A stretch of DNA of 64,000 bases from JBKCUI01 sp052161625 (GCA_052161625.1 CP197412.1); one strand, 5' to 3'. Counted from the first letter of the stretch, positions 40,319 to 52,378 are shown. The notes: generated by a model not told the origin, from the sequence alone. Numbers and translations are program-made.

Positions 40319-40424
40319 AGGGAGCAACGAGGGTGGTAACCCGTCGTTGCCCATGTTGGATTGGTAAATGTTATCTGCGTCTAGGATAGTTATCGGATCG
40401 TGCACGGTTAAGTGCAAGATACCG

Positions 40425-43310
<2,886 letters not shown>

Positions 43311-43611
43311 CGGAATCTCGAACTCAACTCAACCCAACATCGTTGTTCATCCACTGCTTTCACAGCCAACAACCAACAACACTGCACCGAGCCGCTCGAT
43401 CCGATCATCTTGCCAGCTCATGCGATTCACATCGCACCACTGACTCGCCTATCCTTTTTTGCGCTCGTTCAAAACGGTTCATTAAAGCTCAGCTGAATAA
43501 TCAGCAAGCGTTCTTCTCAGAACCGGTTTAAACATATCAATCGTGCCCTCATCCTTAACCGGAAAAATCAAGGACTTGGCACGAGTTCAGATGCCATCTA
43601 CCAATCCAACC

Positions 43612-43627
43612 AAATTGTCAAAGATCA
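43612..43627 (-). promoter_or_regulatory. boxA-like rRNA antitermination element
   Basis: Minus strand TGATCTTTGACAATTT resembles the rRNA leader boxA region TGCTCTTTAACAATTT. It is about 300 bases upstream of the 23S 5' end, within the transcribed spacer, where Nus factors would load. Confidence 0.6.
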
Positions 43628-43665
43628 GTTTCGCTTGCGACTTTCGTCACTTGCGAGGGGTCACC

Positions 43666-43694
43666 ATCTTACTGAGGTCACTGACTCGCGTCAA
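43666..43694 (-). promoter_or_regulatory. Candidate second promoter in the tRNA-Ala to 23S spacer
   Basis: Minus strand TTGACG (43694-43689), 17 bases, then TAAGAT (43671-43666). The -10 box is a weak match and activity is not certain; it sits just upstream of the boxA-like site. Confidence 0.35.
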
Positions 43695-43850
43695 GTGGTT
43701 TTGTAAGATTTTTTTGACCGTCTCGACTTTCGCGTTTCTTTCGGCGACTTGCGTCGCGTCCGATTTGCGTCGGTCGAGGGAGCGAGAATCATCCAGATTT
43801 CTTTGTCGGCCGCAAGGCCTTTTTTGAAATTGTTTTGGATGATTTTCGAG

Positions 43851-43923
43851 TGGAGGTGAAGGGACTTGAACCCATGACCCTCTGCTTGCAAAGCAGATGC
43901 TCTCCCAACTGAGCTACACCCCC
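43851..43923 (-). tRNA. tRNA-Ala (anticodon TGC)
   Basis: The minus strand folds as a complete cloverleaf: acceptor GGGGGTG/CACCTCC, D arm AGCTCAGTTGGGAGAGC, anticodon stem CTGCT-TTGCAA-AGCAG with TGC, T arm GGGTTCAAGTCCC, discriminator A. CCA is not encoded. It lies 11 bases after tRNA-Ile in transcription order. Confidence 0.97.
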
Positions 43924-43934
43924 GAACTAACCAG

Positions 43935-44008
43935 TGCGCACGCGTGGATTCGAACCACGGACCTCGTCGTTATCAGCGACGCGCTCTAACCAACTGAGCT
44001 ACGTGCGC
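43935..44008 (-). tRNA. tRNA-Ile (anticodon GAT)
   Basis: Acceptor GCGCACG/CGTGCGC, D arm AGCTCAGTTGGTTAGAGC, anticodon loop CTGATAA giving GAT, T arm GTGGTTCGAATCCAC, discriminator A, no encoded CCA. It is the first gene of the operon; in a standard operon a 16S gene would precede it, but the DNA upstream holds a promoter and then a ferredoxin gene. Confidence 0.97.
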
Positions 44009-44049
44009 GAATCCAACTAGCGGGTTCCTGGCCGGAACCAGGAGCGAGA

Positions 44050-44077
44050 ATCCTATCGATCTCTTCGCTCCTGTCAA
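44050..44077 (-). promoter_or_regulatory. Promoter of the tRNA-Ile/tRNA-Ala/23S/5S operon
   Basis: Minus strand TTGACA (44077-44072), 16 bases, TAGGAT (44055-44050). The predicted start is about 35 bases before tRNA-Ile. The first transcribed bases can fold into a hairpin (CCTGGTTCCGGCCAGG region, 44029-44045). Confidence 0.7.
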
Positions 44078-44209
44078 CGCGGTTTTTTCAAAAACCACAC
44101 CGACTCGCTTTTTCAAGGCCTGCCGTGCATCCTTGCGGAGACCAGTTTATCGTTCCTTCTCATCCCGATCTTGAGCCGTCTACTCGAGAATTCCCAAGAT
44201 TCCCATGAA

Positions 44210-44488
44210 TCACGAATCGACAAGCGGCTTCTTCTTCTCCGTAATCACCTTGCTCTGTGGCGCTTGCTCCGCATTCATCGCGATATAGCTCTGCCACTCC
44301 GAAGGTACATTGTCCTCGTGGAAGATCGCCTCAACAGGGCACTCGGCGACGCACGCCTCGCAGTCGATGCACTCATCCGGATGGATATAGAGCATCTTCT
44401 CCCCTTCATAGAAACACTCCACGGGGCAGACCACCACACAGTCTGTATATCGGCAGCCAACGCATGGTTGGGTTACAACGTGCGTCAT
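44210..44488 (-). CDS. fdxA: Seven-iron (3Fe-4S/4Fe-4S) ferredoxin
   Basis: A 92-residue ferredoxin from the ATG at 44488. The first cluster motif is CVGCRYTDCVVVCPV, where the spacing of the second Cys fits the 3Fe-4S type, and the second is CIDCEACVAECPV. The sequence MTHVVTQPCVGC, then VECFYEGEKMLYIHPDECIDC, follows FdxA of proteobacteria and actinobacteria closely. A GAGGG site precedes this ATG by nine bases, better than the ATG two codons upstream. The C-terminal 30 residues (SEWQSYIAMNAEQAP) are typical of the family. It carries low-potential electrons; partners are not in the window. Confidence 0.93.
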   Translation of the reverse strand: MTHVVTQPCVGCRYTDCVVVCPVECFYEGEKMLYIHPDECIDCEACVAECPVEAIFHEDNVPSEWQSYIAMNAEQAPQSKVITEKKKPLVDS

Positions 44489-44728
44489 TTCCATTCCCTC
44501 TTTCTTTGTGCGAAACCTATCGAAAAGATTGTCGGGCAAGCCCAAATCAATCTGGTTTTTCCAAGCCGGAACAAACGCGACTCGCATCGTAGGGGCGAGG
44601 AATCCAGGTGTCAAGAAACTTGAATCTGCTTGCTGTCGTCCATCTCGCTACCTAATATTGAGTAATTCCCCCGCAACCGAATCGCTCCCGACGACTCGAA
44701 TTCGTTCGCCCCTTTTCCCTGCAATGCC

Positions 44729-45277
44729 GTGGCACTCTCCAACCTCGATCGCGAACTGCTCGACAAGTGCCTCGCTAAGGACTCCGCTGCCTGGCAAGAG
44801 TTCACCGACCGCTTCCTGGCCTTGATCGTCCACGTCGTCAACCACACGGCAGCCTCCCGAAACATCCAAATCACCACCGAATCTCGCGATGATTTGGTCG
44901 CCGAAGTCTTTCTCTCTTGGATCGAAAAAGACTTTGCCGCACTCCGCCGATTCCGCGGCCGAAGCTCGTTGGCTACCTACCTCACCGTCATCGCTCGACG
45001 CGTGATCGTCCGAAGACTCTCCCAACTCAGAATCCCCAACGCGCACTCCAGCCTCCTGTTCGATGTCCCAGGCTCCTCACCCGCCCCGCATCTCCACGAT
45101 TCTCTCGATTTCCAATCTGCCCTCGCCAAGCTCTCTCCCAACGAAGCGACAGCTCTGAAAATGTTCCACTTGGAAGGCTGCACCTATCAAGAAATCGGAT
45201 CCCGAATCGGCATGCCCGAAAACAGCGTCGGGCCACTCCTGTCCCGCGCTCGCGACAAAATGAAGAGCTTGGTGTAA
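44729..45277 (+). CDS. ECF-type RNA polymerase sigma factor
   Basis: A 182-residue sigma-70 family protein with region 2 (DLVAEVFLSWIEKDFAALRRFRGRSSLATYLTVIARRVI) and region 4 (LAKLSPNEATALKMFHLEGCTYQEIGSRIGMPENSVGPLLSRARDKM). The region 2 pattern RGRSSLATYLxVIARR is that of ECF factors. The start is a GTG at 44729 because no ATG lies in frame close to the conserved part. No anti-sigma gene follows, and the next gene converges from the other strand. Confidence 0.88.
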   Translation: MALSNLDRELLDKCLAKDSAAWQEFTDRFLALIVHVVNHTAASRNIQITTESRDDLVAEVFLSWIEKDFAALRRFRGRSSLATYLTVIARRVIVRRLSQLRIPNAHSSLLFDVPGSSPAPHLHDSLDFQSALAKLSPNEATALKMFHLEGCTYQEIGSRIGMPENSVGPLLSRARDKMKSLV

Positions 45278-45294
45278 GCCCCGTCAGGCGAAAC

Positions 45295-47685
45295 CTACTG
45301 AACGCTCGCGAGGGTCGGCTCGCATAGGGAAAGGTCCGACCGCAAATGCGCTCGCTGAATGCTCAAACAAATCTCGACCAAATCCTGAACCAGCGGCGCG
45401 AGAGACCCCCAATCCGCAACCGCCTTCCGCTCCAAATCTCCTTGGAGCTCCTCGATGATCTTGCCTATCCAAGGCATTTCGATCTTTCGCGCCAAAGCCT
45501 GCAAACTCTCCAACCGCGGCTTGAGCCCCACCAAATTCCCCGACTCAAAACAGTGGATCACCCGCTCCAACTGATAACCAACCATCAACGCGCTGTCGAG
45601 CATCGCCACGTCCCCGATTCCTGAAACCGGACGCCAACCGTAAGGCGAATCCGCAAATCGCTCCACCCACTCGGCGTCGAAACGACTCCCGGCACCTTGC
45701 CTCAACCAAGCAATGGCCTCGTCATGCGAACAAGGTGACTTGGAAAGCTCGGATGTAACCATGTCGTACGCATTGGCGATCGCCAGAATCTTCGCGCCCG
45801 CAATGACCGCGCTATCCTCCAAAGCATCCAACTCCTGGACCGATGCGATCTGATGCGTAACGATCCCCAAAAGCACCTTACTCTGAAACGCGGATCGCAG
45901 GATCTGAACCCCCTTCGCTACACGATCCGGACCGCTATGTTCCTCCGAACTCTCCCTGTCCAGCTCTGTCGCTAGACAGCCGATATCGTGCAACATCCCG
46001 GCGATTTCCAAGGTGTAGAGCTGCCCAACCGGCAGCGCTCCGCGGGCCATCGCCACGCATATCTCCGCCACGCGATGCGAGTGCGCGGCCAACACCGGAG
46101 ACTTTGCGATCAACGCGGAATTCAACGTCACGACGGCATGATACGAAACCGGTTGCTCCTCCACGTCGGTAGACGCCAGCTTGGCCGCCTTCTTTCGCTC
46201 CTCTTCCTTGGACTGCTCCTCCAACTCTGGACTCCAAACTCGGAATCCATTTCGCCCACCATGCTTGGCCGCATAAAGCCCCTGGTCCGCTTGCTCGATC
46301 TGGGCCTCAATCGTCGGCGCCCCCTGGATACTACTCGATACCCCAAGACTCGCGGTCACCCGGTAAGGATTCGCAAGTTCGGTGGCGATTCCTCCTCGAA
46401 TCTCCTCGGCCATCGCCGCCCCATCCTCCAACGTCGCGTTGGAAAGGACGACGCAAAACTCCTCCCCGCCGAATCGACCCAATACCGCTCGACCTTCGAC
46501 AATCCGAGATACCGTCTTCACGACTTCCTTCAAAACGGCATCCCCAGCGGAGTGACCATGCTGGTCGTTCAGTTTCTTGAAATGGTCGATGTCCATCATG
46601 ATGGTGACCAATCCGCGATCCCCCTGATTCCGCGTCCCCCACAGCGTAGCGATTTTTTCCAGCAAGGCCCTGCGGTTCAGCGCTCCAGTCAGCCCATCGC
46701 GTGTGGCCAACTCATGCAGCACCTCATTTTGCCTGCGAATCTGCTCCTTCGATGTCTCCAAATCACTCAACACCGTGAGCAAATGCCGCCGCTGCACCTC
46801 CATCAACGTAATGTCTTCAAAACTAACCAATGCACCGGAGATGTTCTCTTGAGCGTCAAACACCGGAGTGGCGTTCACCATAAACGTCCTCGGTTCATCG
46901 CCGGTCTTCAAGTGAATCTTCACCCCAGCCTTTTGGGATTTCTCACGAATGACGTACTCCCAAGGCCAATCTTCTTCGGAAGCCTCGCGCGACCATCCCA
47001 ACTGATTGAGCCGCTGACGGGTGAGCTCATCGATCGATTGCGATACATACTTGGCAAACGAATCATTGACCAAAAGGATCTTCCCTTCGGCATCGAGAAT
47101 CACCACCCCACCTACGATGGTGTCCAACGTATTGCGAACCCGTTTCGGCACCGCACTTTTCGGATCAAGCACGCTGAGTGCCTTGTTCAGAAACAGCGAA
47201 AAACTGCCGAAGTTCAAAGCAAAGCCAATCGCAGCCACTACCAACCAACGAGCCAGAATGGCAACCATATCAGGGGCAACCGGCTGAAACGCGATCTCCA
47301 ACTCAGCAAAAACCGAGTTCCCTCGCATCAAGGGTATTCGCACTTGATCCAACGTCGAAGGGGACTCGATAGGGAGGGTCCAATTCTGCTCGTGCCCAGG
47401 GCTTGCATAAAGAACCAGCCCATCATGCCGCAGAATCCGAAGACTTCGCAAATCGTCAATTTTACGCAGCAGCTCTCGGCACCCCATCTGCAGCTTTATG
47501 CTGTCAACGTTGCCAAGTTGGGTCGAGCAAGCGGTCGCAATCAACCGACTTTTCTCCACCCGCTCCTTCTGCAACTCGACCGTCTCGTCTTGAAAAAGTC
47601 CCGTCAACTGCCCAGCCACCATCGGTCCAAACGACATCGTCGCGAGGATGATCGCCATCTTGTAGGTGATCTTTAACCTTGGCAT
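45295..47685 (-). CDS. Membrane PAS-GGDEF diguanylate cyclase with C-terminal HD domain
   Basis: A 796-residue signalling protein. Two membrane helices (residues about 9-27 and 141-160) bracket a periplasmic sensor part. A PAS domain follows (NTLDTIVGGVVILDAEGKILLVNDSF), a short coil (SKEQIRRQNEVLHELATRDGLTGALNRRAL) and a GGDEF domain with MMDIDHFKKLND and an intact GGEEF active site, so c-di-GMP synthesis is expected. From about residue 515 an HD-type domain has AAHSHRVAEICVAMA, the metal pair in GMLHDIGCLATE and GIVTHQ; it lacks the GYP motif, so it is HDOD/HD-like rather than a proven c-di-GMP phosphodiesterase. The last 130 residues are helical. It converges on the sigma-factor gene, 17 bases apart. 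Confidence 0.88.
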   Translation of the reverse strand: MPRLKITYKMAIILATMSFGPMVAGQLTGLFQDETVELQKERVEKSRLIATACSTQLGNVDSIKLQMGCRELLRKIDDLRSLRILRHDGLVLYASPGHEQNWTLPIESPSTLDQVRIPLMRGNSVFAELEIAFQPVAPDMVAILARWLVVAAIGFALNFGSFSLFLNKALSVLDPKSAVPKRVRNTLDTIVGGVVILDAEGKILLVNDSFAKYVSQSIDELTRQRLNQLGWSREASEEDWPWEYVIREKSQKAGVKIHLKTGDEPRTFMVNATPVFDAQENISGALVSFEDITLMEVQRRHLLTVLSDLETSKEQIRRQNEVLHELATRDGLTGALNRRALLEKIATLWGTRNQGDRGLVTIMMDIDHFKKLNDQHGHSAGDAVLKEVVKTVSRIVEGRAVLGRFGGEEFCVVLSNATLEDGAAMAEEIRGGIATELANPYRVTASLGVSSSIQGAPTIEAQIEQADQGLYAAKHGGRNGFRVWSPELEEQSKEEERKKAAKLASTDVEEQPVSYHAVVTLNSALIAKSPVLAAHSHRVAEICVAMARGALPVGQLYTLEIAGMLHDIGCLATELDRESSEEHSGPDRVAKGVQILRSAFQSKVLLGIVTHQIASVQELDALEDSAVIAGAKILAIANAYDMVTSELSKSPCSHDEAIAWLRQGAGSRFDAEWVERFADSPYGWRPVSGIGDVAMLDSALMVGYQLERVIHCFESGNLVGLKPRLESLQALARKIEMPWIGKIIEELQGDLERKAVADWGSLAPLVQDLVEICLSIQRAHLRSDLSLCEPTLASVQ

Positions 47686-48090
47686 GGAAGAAGAAACTTA
47701 TGGTGCTTTGACAGAAGTAACGCGTGCTCGGATTTCCACCACGTACTCTGCAGAAGAAACCTCCCAACTGTTGAACAATTTCGAGGACACGCCCACCCAA
47801 CCGTTGAAATTGCAATCATTTGCGGCTTATCGTCGTGAGAATAAAACGGCTGTGCGGATTATGTCGATCGCGTAAAACGGCCGCTCCCTCCCGTCCTCGC
47901 TGAGGTTCGCATTTTGACAACTGGGCAGAATTCTCCACCTGGGCAGACCCTGCGCTCCTTGCCTCGCAATCAACCGATGCATCAGGAATAAGCCGCACTC
48001 CATCCGGTTTGCGTTGAGGGAAGCGGTTACCCGAACGATAACGTGAAATGCGGGCCAGGAAGGTCCGCAACACCATCAAAGGAGTGTCGA
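47686..48090. other. Divergent intergenic region between the GGDEF gene and the TolC gene
   Basis: No gene is supported in these 405 bases. A 69-codon frame at the left end has no protein-like features. A TTGACA (47914-47919) and a nine-base direct repeat CTGGGCAGA (47921 and 47942) are present, but no convincing -10 box is paired with them. AAAGGAG at 48078-48084 is the ribosome-binding site of the TolC gene. Confidence 0.35.
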
Positions 48091-50034
48091 GTGTTTTTGC
48101 GGGGCAAGATGACTCAAGGAGCCGTCGGGTGGGCGTTCATCGCTTCCGTATCGCTCTGCGCCCCAATGCTGCGGCCAGCTCAAGCCTGGCAGACACCCCA
48201 AGCTGGGCAGAAGTCCACGTCCGCCACGTCTCCACGAGAAATCTCCAGCGAGGATTTCGAACGCTTTCTCCAAGCCAATCCGCAGAAGATGGCTCCCCCC
48301 CTCGCCCCCGCCGCAACAAAGTCGCTTCCTGAACCGACCCAACAACCGATTCGCCTATCACCCCCCGTTGCCCTCCCTCAACCCGTTGCCCTCCCTCAAC
48401 CGGTTGCGATCACTCAACCCGATGTCCGCCCACCTCTGTCCCGGCAACCCGCGGTCGAGGCTTACATCCCAGACGAAAAGGAGGATATGCCCTCCTTTCC
48501 ATGGGGCGGAGCTTGGTGGGAGTCCCCTTCGAGCGGTGCCCAACGCCCCCTTTTGACCTCCCGCCAGGATCGCATTTGTTACGTTCAGTTGGACCAACTC
48601 ATCTGGCTCTCGACCCAATACTCCAAACGCCTACAAAGCATCCTAAAAGTACCCCGAATCCAGCGGACCGAAGTCGATGTCGCTCGCGGCGATTTTGACG
48701 CTCGCAGCTTCGCGCAATCCACGTTCCGCGACACCTCGGACCCAGTCGGCAATACCCTGACCACAGGTGGCCCCACACGACTCAACGATTATTTCTGGGA
48801 AAACGCAGCCGGGATTCGCGATCGCAATACCTTCGGAGGCAAGACCGAATTCAGCCAATCCTTCAACGCGAGGGATAGCAACTCCCTGTTCTTCCAGCCG
48901 AATAACCAAGTCGACTCGAAACTGACCCTCAACTACACGCAACCTTTGATGCGAGGGTCCGGTGTCTTCTACAACACCTCCAGCATCGTCATCAACGAGA
49001 CCAAGACGGCAGGGTCGATCGCCATCGCGAACCGGGAATTGCAAGATCAGACGATTCGGATCCACTCGATCTATTGGGAGCTGGTCCTGGCCCGATTCCA
49101 AATGGTCCAAGCCATCAATGCACGCGCTCGCTTCGAAGACCTGAAGACCCGTTTGCAATATCGAGAAGGCCGCGATTTGCTCGCCATGTACTTGCTTCGC
49201 GCCGACAAAACGATCGCGGAACAAGACGCTTTGATCGCCGAACTCAAAGCCAAAATTCGAGGGTTCCAAGCGGAACTCGCCGTTTTGGTCGGGGCCCCCG
49301 ATATCCAACGGACGGTTTGCGATGAACTGATTCCGATGACCCTGCCCGTCGCTTCCCTTCCTCCGATCGATTCGTTCGAGGACGAATACTACAACGCGAT
49401 CATGTATCGCGGGGACGTTCAAGCCATACGGCAGGAAATCGCGATCGCCTCGATCCAAAGACAAATGGCCTTCCAAGAACTCAAGCCGACCCTCGATCTG
49501 GTCCTGGAAGGCTACGTCCGAGGATTGGAAGGGGACAAACAACTCCTGCAGTCCTTCTTGAGACAATTCGATACCGGCGCGCCGAGCTACGCGGGAGGTT
49601 TCGTTTACCAAAACCCGATCCATAACCGCTCAGCACGCGCGAACCAATTGGGTAAGTCGCTCATGCTCGAGAAACTGGTGTGCGATTTCGAATACAAACT
49701 CATGGAAGCGGGCGCGCAAGTCTATCGATCGGTGGAACGGACCAAAGGAACCTACCTCTCTATCTTCGCGGCGCTGCGAGCCGCCGAAGCCGCAGCGGCA
49801 GAAGTCGAAGCCTACGATTCTCGACTTGAAGACTATTTCTCTGACAGCGGGTCCACAAGCTCGATCCTCAACGAATTGATCGATGCCGAAATGCGTCTGG
49901 TGGTCGCCGAACGCGAACTCGCAACCAGACAGGTCGAGCACATGCAGGCCTTGATCCAGGTCAAATACGAATCGGGAACCCTGATCACCCTGGCAACCGA
50001 AAACAACCCGCCAGAAGACATTCCTCTCCGCTAA
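48091..50034 (+). CDS. TolC-family outer membrane efflux protein
   Basis: A 647-residue protein with a signal peptide (MTQGAVGWAFIASVSLCAPM then AQA) a few residues after a GTG start, which is chosen because AAAGGAG lies six bases upstream; the ATG at 48109 is the alternative. After a Pro-rich linker (a VALPQP repeat, three copies) the OEP body has the helical hairpins QDRICYVQLDQLIWLSTQYSKRLQS and QVEHMQALIQVKYESGTL, and the usual transmembrane-strand stretches such as SKLTLNYTQPLMRGSG and GGFVYQNPIHNRSARANQ. TolC proteins form outer-membrane and periplasmic channels. No pump or adaptor gene is adjacent. Confidence 0.87.
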   Translation: MFLRGKMTQGAVGWAFIASVSLCAPMLRPAQAWQTPQAGQKSTSATSPREISSEDFERFLQANPQKMAPPLAPAATKSLPEPTQQPIRLSPPVALPQPVALPQPVAITQPDVRPPLSRQPAVEAYIPDEKEDMPSFPWGGAWWESPSSGAQRPLLTSRQDRICYVQLDQLIWLSTQYSKRLQSILKVPRIQRTEVDVARGDFDARSFAQSTFRDTSDPVGNTLTTGGPTRLNDYFWENAAGIRDRNTFGGKTEFSQSFNARDSNSLFFQPNNQVDSKLTLNYTQPLMRGSGVFYNTSSIVINETKTAGSIAIANRELQDQTIRIHSIYWELVLARFQMVQAINARARFEDLKTRLQYREGRDLLAMYLLRADKTIAEQDALIAELKAKIRGFQAELAVLVGAPDIQRTVCDELIPMTLPVASLPPIDSFEDEYYNAIMYRGDVQAIRQEIAIASIQRQMAFQELKPTLDLVLEGYVRGLEGDKQLLQSFLRQFDTGAPSYAGGFVYQNPIHNRSARANQLGKSLMLEKLVCDFEYKLMEAGAQVYRSVERTKGTYLSIFAALRAAEAAAAEVEAYDSRLEDYFSDSGSTSSILNELIDAEMRLVVAERELATRQVEHMQALIQVKYESGTLITLATENNPPEDIPLR

Positions 50035-50142
50035 CCGTTTTTCATTTGCTTTCCAGTTCCCTACAATGCCCAGTCGGCGACGTCCCGACCAACACCGTTG
50101 GCGAGTCGTCACGTCTTCTCTTCCACTCCCTAGGCAGAACGA

Positions 50143-50925
50143 ATGCTCCAACGCAAATACATCTTTCCCAATGTGATCGAACTGAATGTCCAAGCCGGAC
50201 ATTTGATCGGATGCAACGTCTACCTGCTTCACGATTCGGAAGAGTGGGCTCTCATCGACGTCGGATACGAAGATGATGTCGATGAGATCGTCGAGCTCAT
50301 TCGAAATTTGGACTTCGGTCTCTCGAAATGCAAAACCCTGATCGCCACCCACGCCGACGTCGATCACTGCCAAGGGCTCGCGAAGCTCAAACAAATCCTC
50401 AAGACCACCGTCACGGCCCATCCGAAAGCTGCCAGCCTCCTCGAAGCCGGCGACCGCCTCAAGACATTCGCCGAAATCGAAGCCCAAGGAATCCATGAGG
50501 AGATGCCGGCGGTCACCGTGGAGAACCATGTGAACGATGGAGATGTCATCACCATCGGAAACCTTTCGCTCGAAGTTTGGTCCACGCCCGGACACGCTGA
50601 CAGCCAACTCGCCTTTCGCTTCGGGAACCTCCTGCTGAGCGGGGACAATATCTATCGAGATGGGGGTGTCGGCGCCATCGATGCACACCATGGGAGCGAT
50701 ATTCCCGACTTCATCACCTCCCTGAAACGCATCCGAGATGCCGACGTCGAGTGGCTCCTTCCCAGCCATGGGCCTTACTTCCGTAAAGATCCCAAGATGA
50801 TCGACCAAGTCCTCGCGAGATTGAATAGCTATCTGCACCTCTCCGATTTTGGAACCTGTGCCATCGGCTGGCCCTTGATCGATCAATGGGAGCAAGAAAT
50901 TGCAGAAGGCAAACTTCCTTCATAG
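50143..50925 (+). CDS. MBL-fold metallohydrolase
   Basis: A 260-residue protein with the zinc motif ATHADVDHCQG (HxDxDH form), the third ligand in WSTPGHADSQLAF, the bridging aspartate in LLLSGDNIYR and the last histidine in LLPSHGPYF. An N-terminal strand-rich part (FPNVIELNVQAGHLIGCNVYLL, WALIDVGYEDD) completes the fold. Substrate is unknown; glyoxalase II-like and hydrolase roles are both possible. It precedes a small membrane protein gene by 23 bases. Confidence 0.87.
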   Translation: MLQRKYIFPNVIELNVQAGHLIGCNVYLLHDSEEWALIDVGYEDDVDEIVELIRNLDFGLSKCKTLIATHADVDHCQGLAKLKQILKTTVTAHPKAASLLEAGDRLKTFAEIEAQGIHEEMPAVTVENHVNDGDVITIGNLSLEVWSTPGHADSQLAFRFGNLLLSGDNIYRDGGVGAIDAHHGSDIPDFITSLKRIRDADVEWLLPSHGPYFRKDPKMIDQVLARLNSYLHLSDFGTCAIGWPLIDQWEQEIAEGKLPS

Positions 50926-50948
50926 TCGGATCATGTCGTAATCGGATC

Positions 50949-51227
50949 ATGTCGGAACCTACAACCGCCCCGCCACAGCCTACCCGGCAACCGCCCTCCA
51001 GCCGCACGCCGCTGCTCGATCGGCAGACGACTCGCGTGATCGTATTCGTCACGTTATTCGGTGTTACCGGGTTCCTCGGGCTTCCGCTCCTCTGGTTCAG
51101 CAGCGCGTTCTCGCAGCGCGAAAAAATAGTTTGGTCGGTGATCAACACGCTCTATACGCTCGCCTTGATCGGAATCACCGCGGCGATCTGCTGGTGGTCC
51201 TATCTTCAGTTCAAAGCGATCTGGTAG
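50949..51227 (+). CDS. Small two-helix membrane protein
   Basis: A 92-residue protein from the ATG at 50949 (MSEPTTAPPQPTRQ), which is cytoplasmic and Pro/Thr rich, followed by two membrane helices (VIVFVTLFGVTGFLGLPLLW and INTLYTLALIGITAAICWW). No family is recognised. The frame extends 21 codons upstream over the end of the MBL gene. It is followed after 6 bases by the PLP enzyme gene, so these three genes probably share a transcript. Confidence 0.65.
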   Translation: MSEPTTAPPQPTRQPPSSRTPLLDRQTTRVIVFVTLFGVTGFLGLPLLWFSSAFSQREKIVWSVINTLYTLALIGITAAICWWSYLQFKAIW

Positions 51228-51233
51228 CGAAAC

Positions 51234-52373
51234 ATGAAACAGCCCAACCCACGACCTCTTTCACCTCCCATCCAACTCTCCGGTGTCTGGGAAATGGATT
51301 CCATCGAACAAGCCGATGGGATTCTCGGCGGAACCGGCGAAGGCTTCGTCTATCGCCGCGACGGACACCCCAACGCCCAAGATCTCGCCTCCCAACTGGC
51401 ATCGCTCCATCGCTTCGAACATGGGATGGTTACCGCGCAAGGGATGAGCGCCCTGGCCGCCGCGTGCCTATCCCTCCTGCAACCGCGAGACACTGTCATC
51501 CTCGCTCAACCCCTCTACGGCAAGACCTCGTACTTGATCAAAGAGGAACTCCATCGCTGGGGTATCAAGTGGATCGATGTCGATGCGACCGATCTCAACG
51601 CTTGGGATGCAGCCTTAGCCCAACGACCGCAACTCGCCATTGTTGAAACGATTACCAATCCGCGGATGAGCGTCCCGGATCTTCAAGCCATTTGCGACCG
51701 AGCCCACGCATCGAATTCCGACCCCTGCCTCGTTCTCGTCGACAACACCTTTGCCACCCCAGCCCTTTGTCAACCAATCCGATTCGGCGCCGACCTGGTG
51801 ATGGAAAGCCTGAGCAAATTCGCTTGCGGACACGGCGATGCGATGCTGGGCTTCCTCGGCGGAAACGCGGAGGTTTGGGGCCGTGTACGAAGCACGGTCA
51901 GCGCCTACGGTCTTGCAAGTAGCCCGCTCGACTGCTGGCTGACCCAGCGAGGCCTTGCTACCCTCGATGTCCGGATGGATCGGGCGGCGGCGACCGCTCA
52001 AGTCCTCGCGGAAAGATTCACCAATCACCCCGCTTTGCGATTTCTCGATTACCCGGGTCTTCCCACCGACAAAAGCCATCGCGTCGCCTGCTCGCAATTC
52101 GGCCAACGCTTCGGAAACATGATGACGCTGCACCTTCATGGCGGCCTCGACGCGGCGAATCGCTTTATTTCCCTCGCGAAGAACGCGATCCCCTTTTGCC
52201 CCTCTCTCGGCGATACCCGAACCACCCTAAGCCACCCCGCTTCCACGAGCCACCGCTCCTACTCGACGGACGCATTGCAACGGCTGGGTATCGACGGCGG
52301 AACGCTTCGGTTCTCGATCGGATTAGAACCACCCGATGCACTGATCTCCGCCATCGAACTGGGACTGGCGTAA
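51234..52373 (+). CDS. Cys/Met metabolism PLP-dependent enzyme (cystathionine gamma-synthase/lyase-like)
   Basis: A 379-residue fold-type I PLP enzyme. Visible marks are the substrate-loop YRRDGHPNAQDLASQLASL, the phosphate-binding AQGMSALAAACLSLL, YGKTSYLIKEEL, the cofactor aspartate VLVDNTFATPALCQPI, the Schiff-base lysine in MESLSKFACGHGDAMLGF and the late SLGDTRTTLSHPASTSHR. In most family members the lysine motif is SxTKYxxGHSD; here it is SLSKFACGHGD, so assignment to a given reaction (gamma-synthase, gamma-lyase, beta-lyase) is not possible. It acts on sulfur amino acids in the cytoplasm. Confidence 0.87.
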   Translation: MKQPNPRPLSPPIQLSGVWEMDSIEQADGILGGTGEGFVYRRDGHPNAQDLASQLASLHRFEHGMVTAQGMSALAAACLSLLQPRDTVILAQPLYGKTSYLIKEELHRWGIKWIDVDATDLNAWDAALAQRPQLAIVETITNPRMSVPDLQAICDRAHASNSDPCLVLVDNTFATPALCQPIRFGADLVMESLSKFACGHGDAMLGFLGGNAEVWGRVRSTVSAYGLASSPLDCWLTQRGLATLDVRMDRAAATAQVLAERFTNHPALRFLDYPGLPTDKSHRVACSQFGQRFGNMMTLHLHGGLDAANRFISLAKNAIPFCPSLGDTRTTLSHPASTSHRSYSTDALQRLGIDGGTLRFSIGLEPPDALISAIELGLA

Positions 52374-52378
52374 AGCGG

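Larger units (their letters stand above)
43311..43850 (-). other. Transcribed spacer between tRNA-Ala and 23S rRNA
   Basis: These 540 bases contain no gene. They hold a boxA-like antitermination signal and a candidate extra promoter (listed separately), and end in one arm of the 23S processing stem. Short plus-strand open frames here are accidental. Confidence 0.7.

Noticed and set aside
44009..44209. Possible 16S rRNA 3' end upstream of tRNA-Ile
   Set aside because: The anti-Shine-Dalgarno CACCTCC and the conserved 3' helix of 16S are absent; the DNA holds a promoter and then the ferredoxin gene.
45988..47676. Long plus-strand open frame opposite the GGDEF protein gene
   Set aside because: It mirrors the codon structure of the real gene and has no domain; the minus-strand protein has clear PAS, GGDEF and HD motifs.
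47666..47875. 69-codon plus-strand open frame
   Set aside because: No ribosome-binding site, no homologous motif, and it begins inside the GGDEF gene.
49630..50895. Long minus-strand open frame opposite the TolC and MBL genes
   Set aside because: It crosses two real genes on the other strand, each with clear motifs, and its own translation is not family-like.
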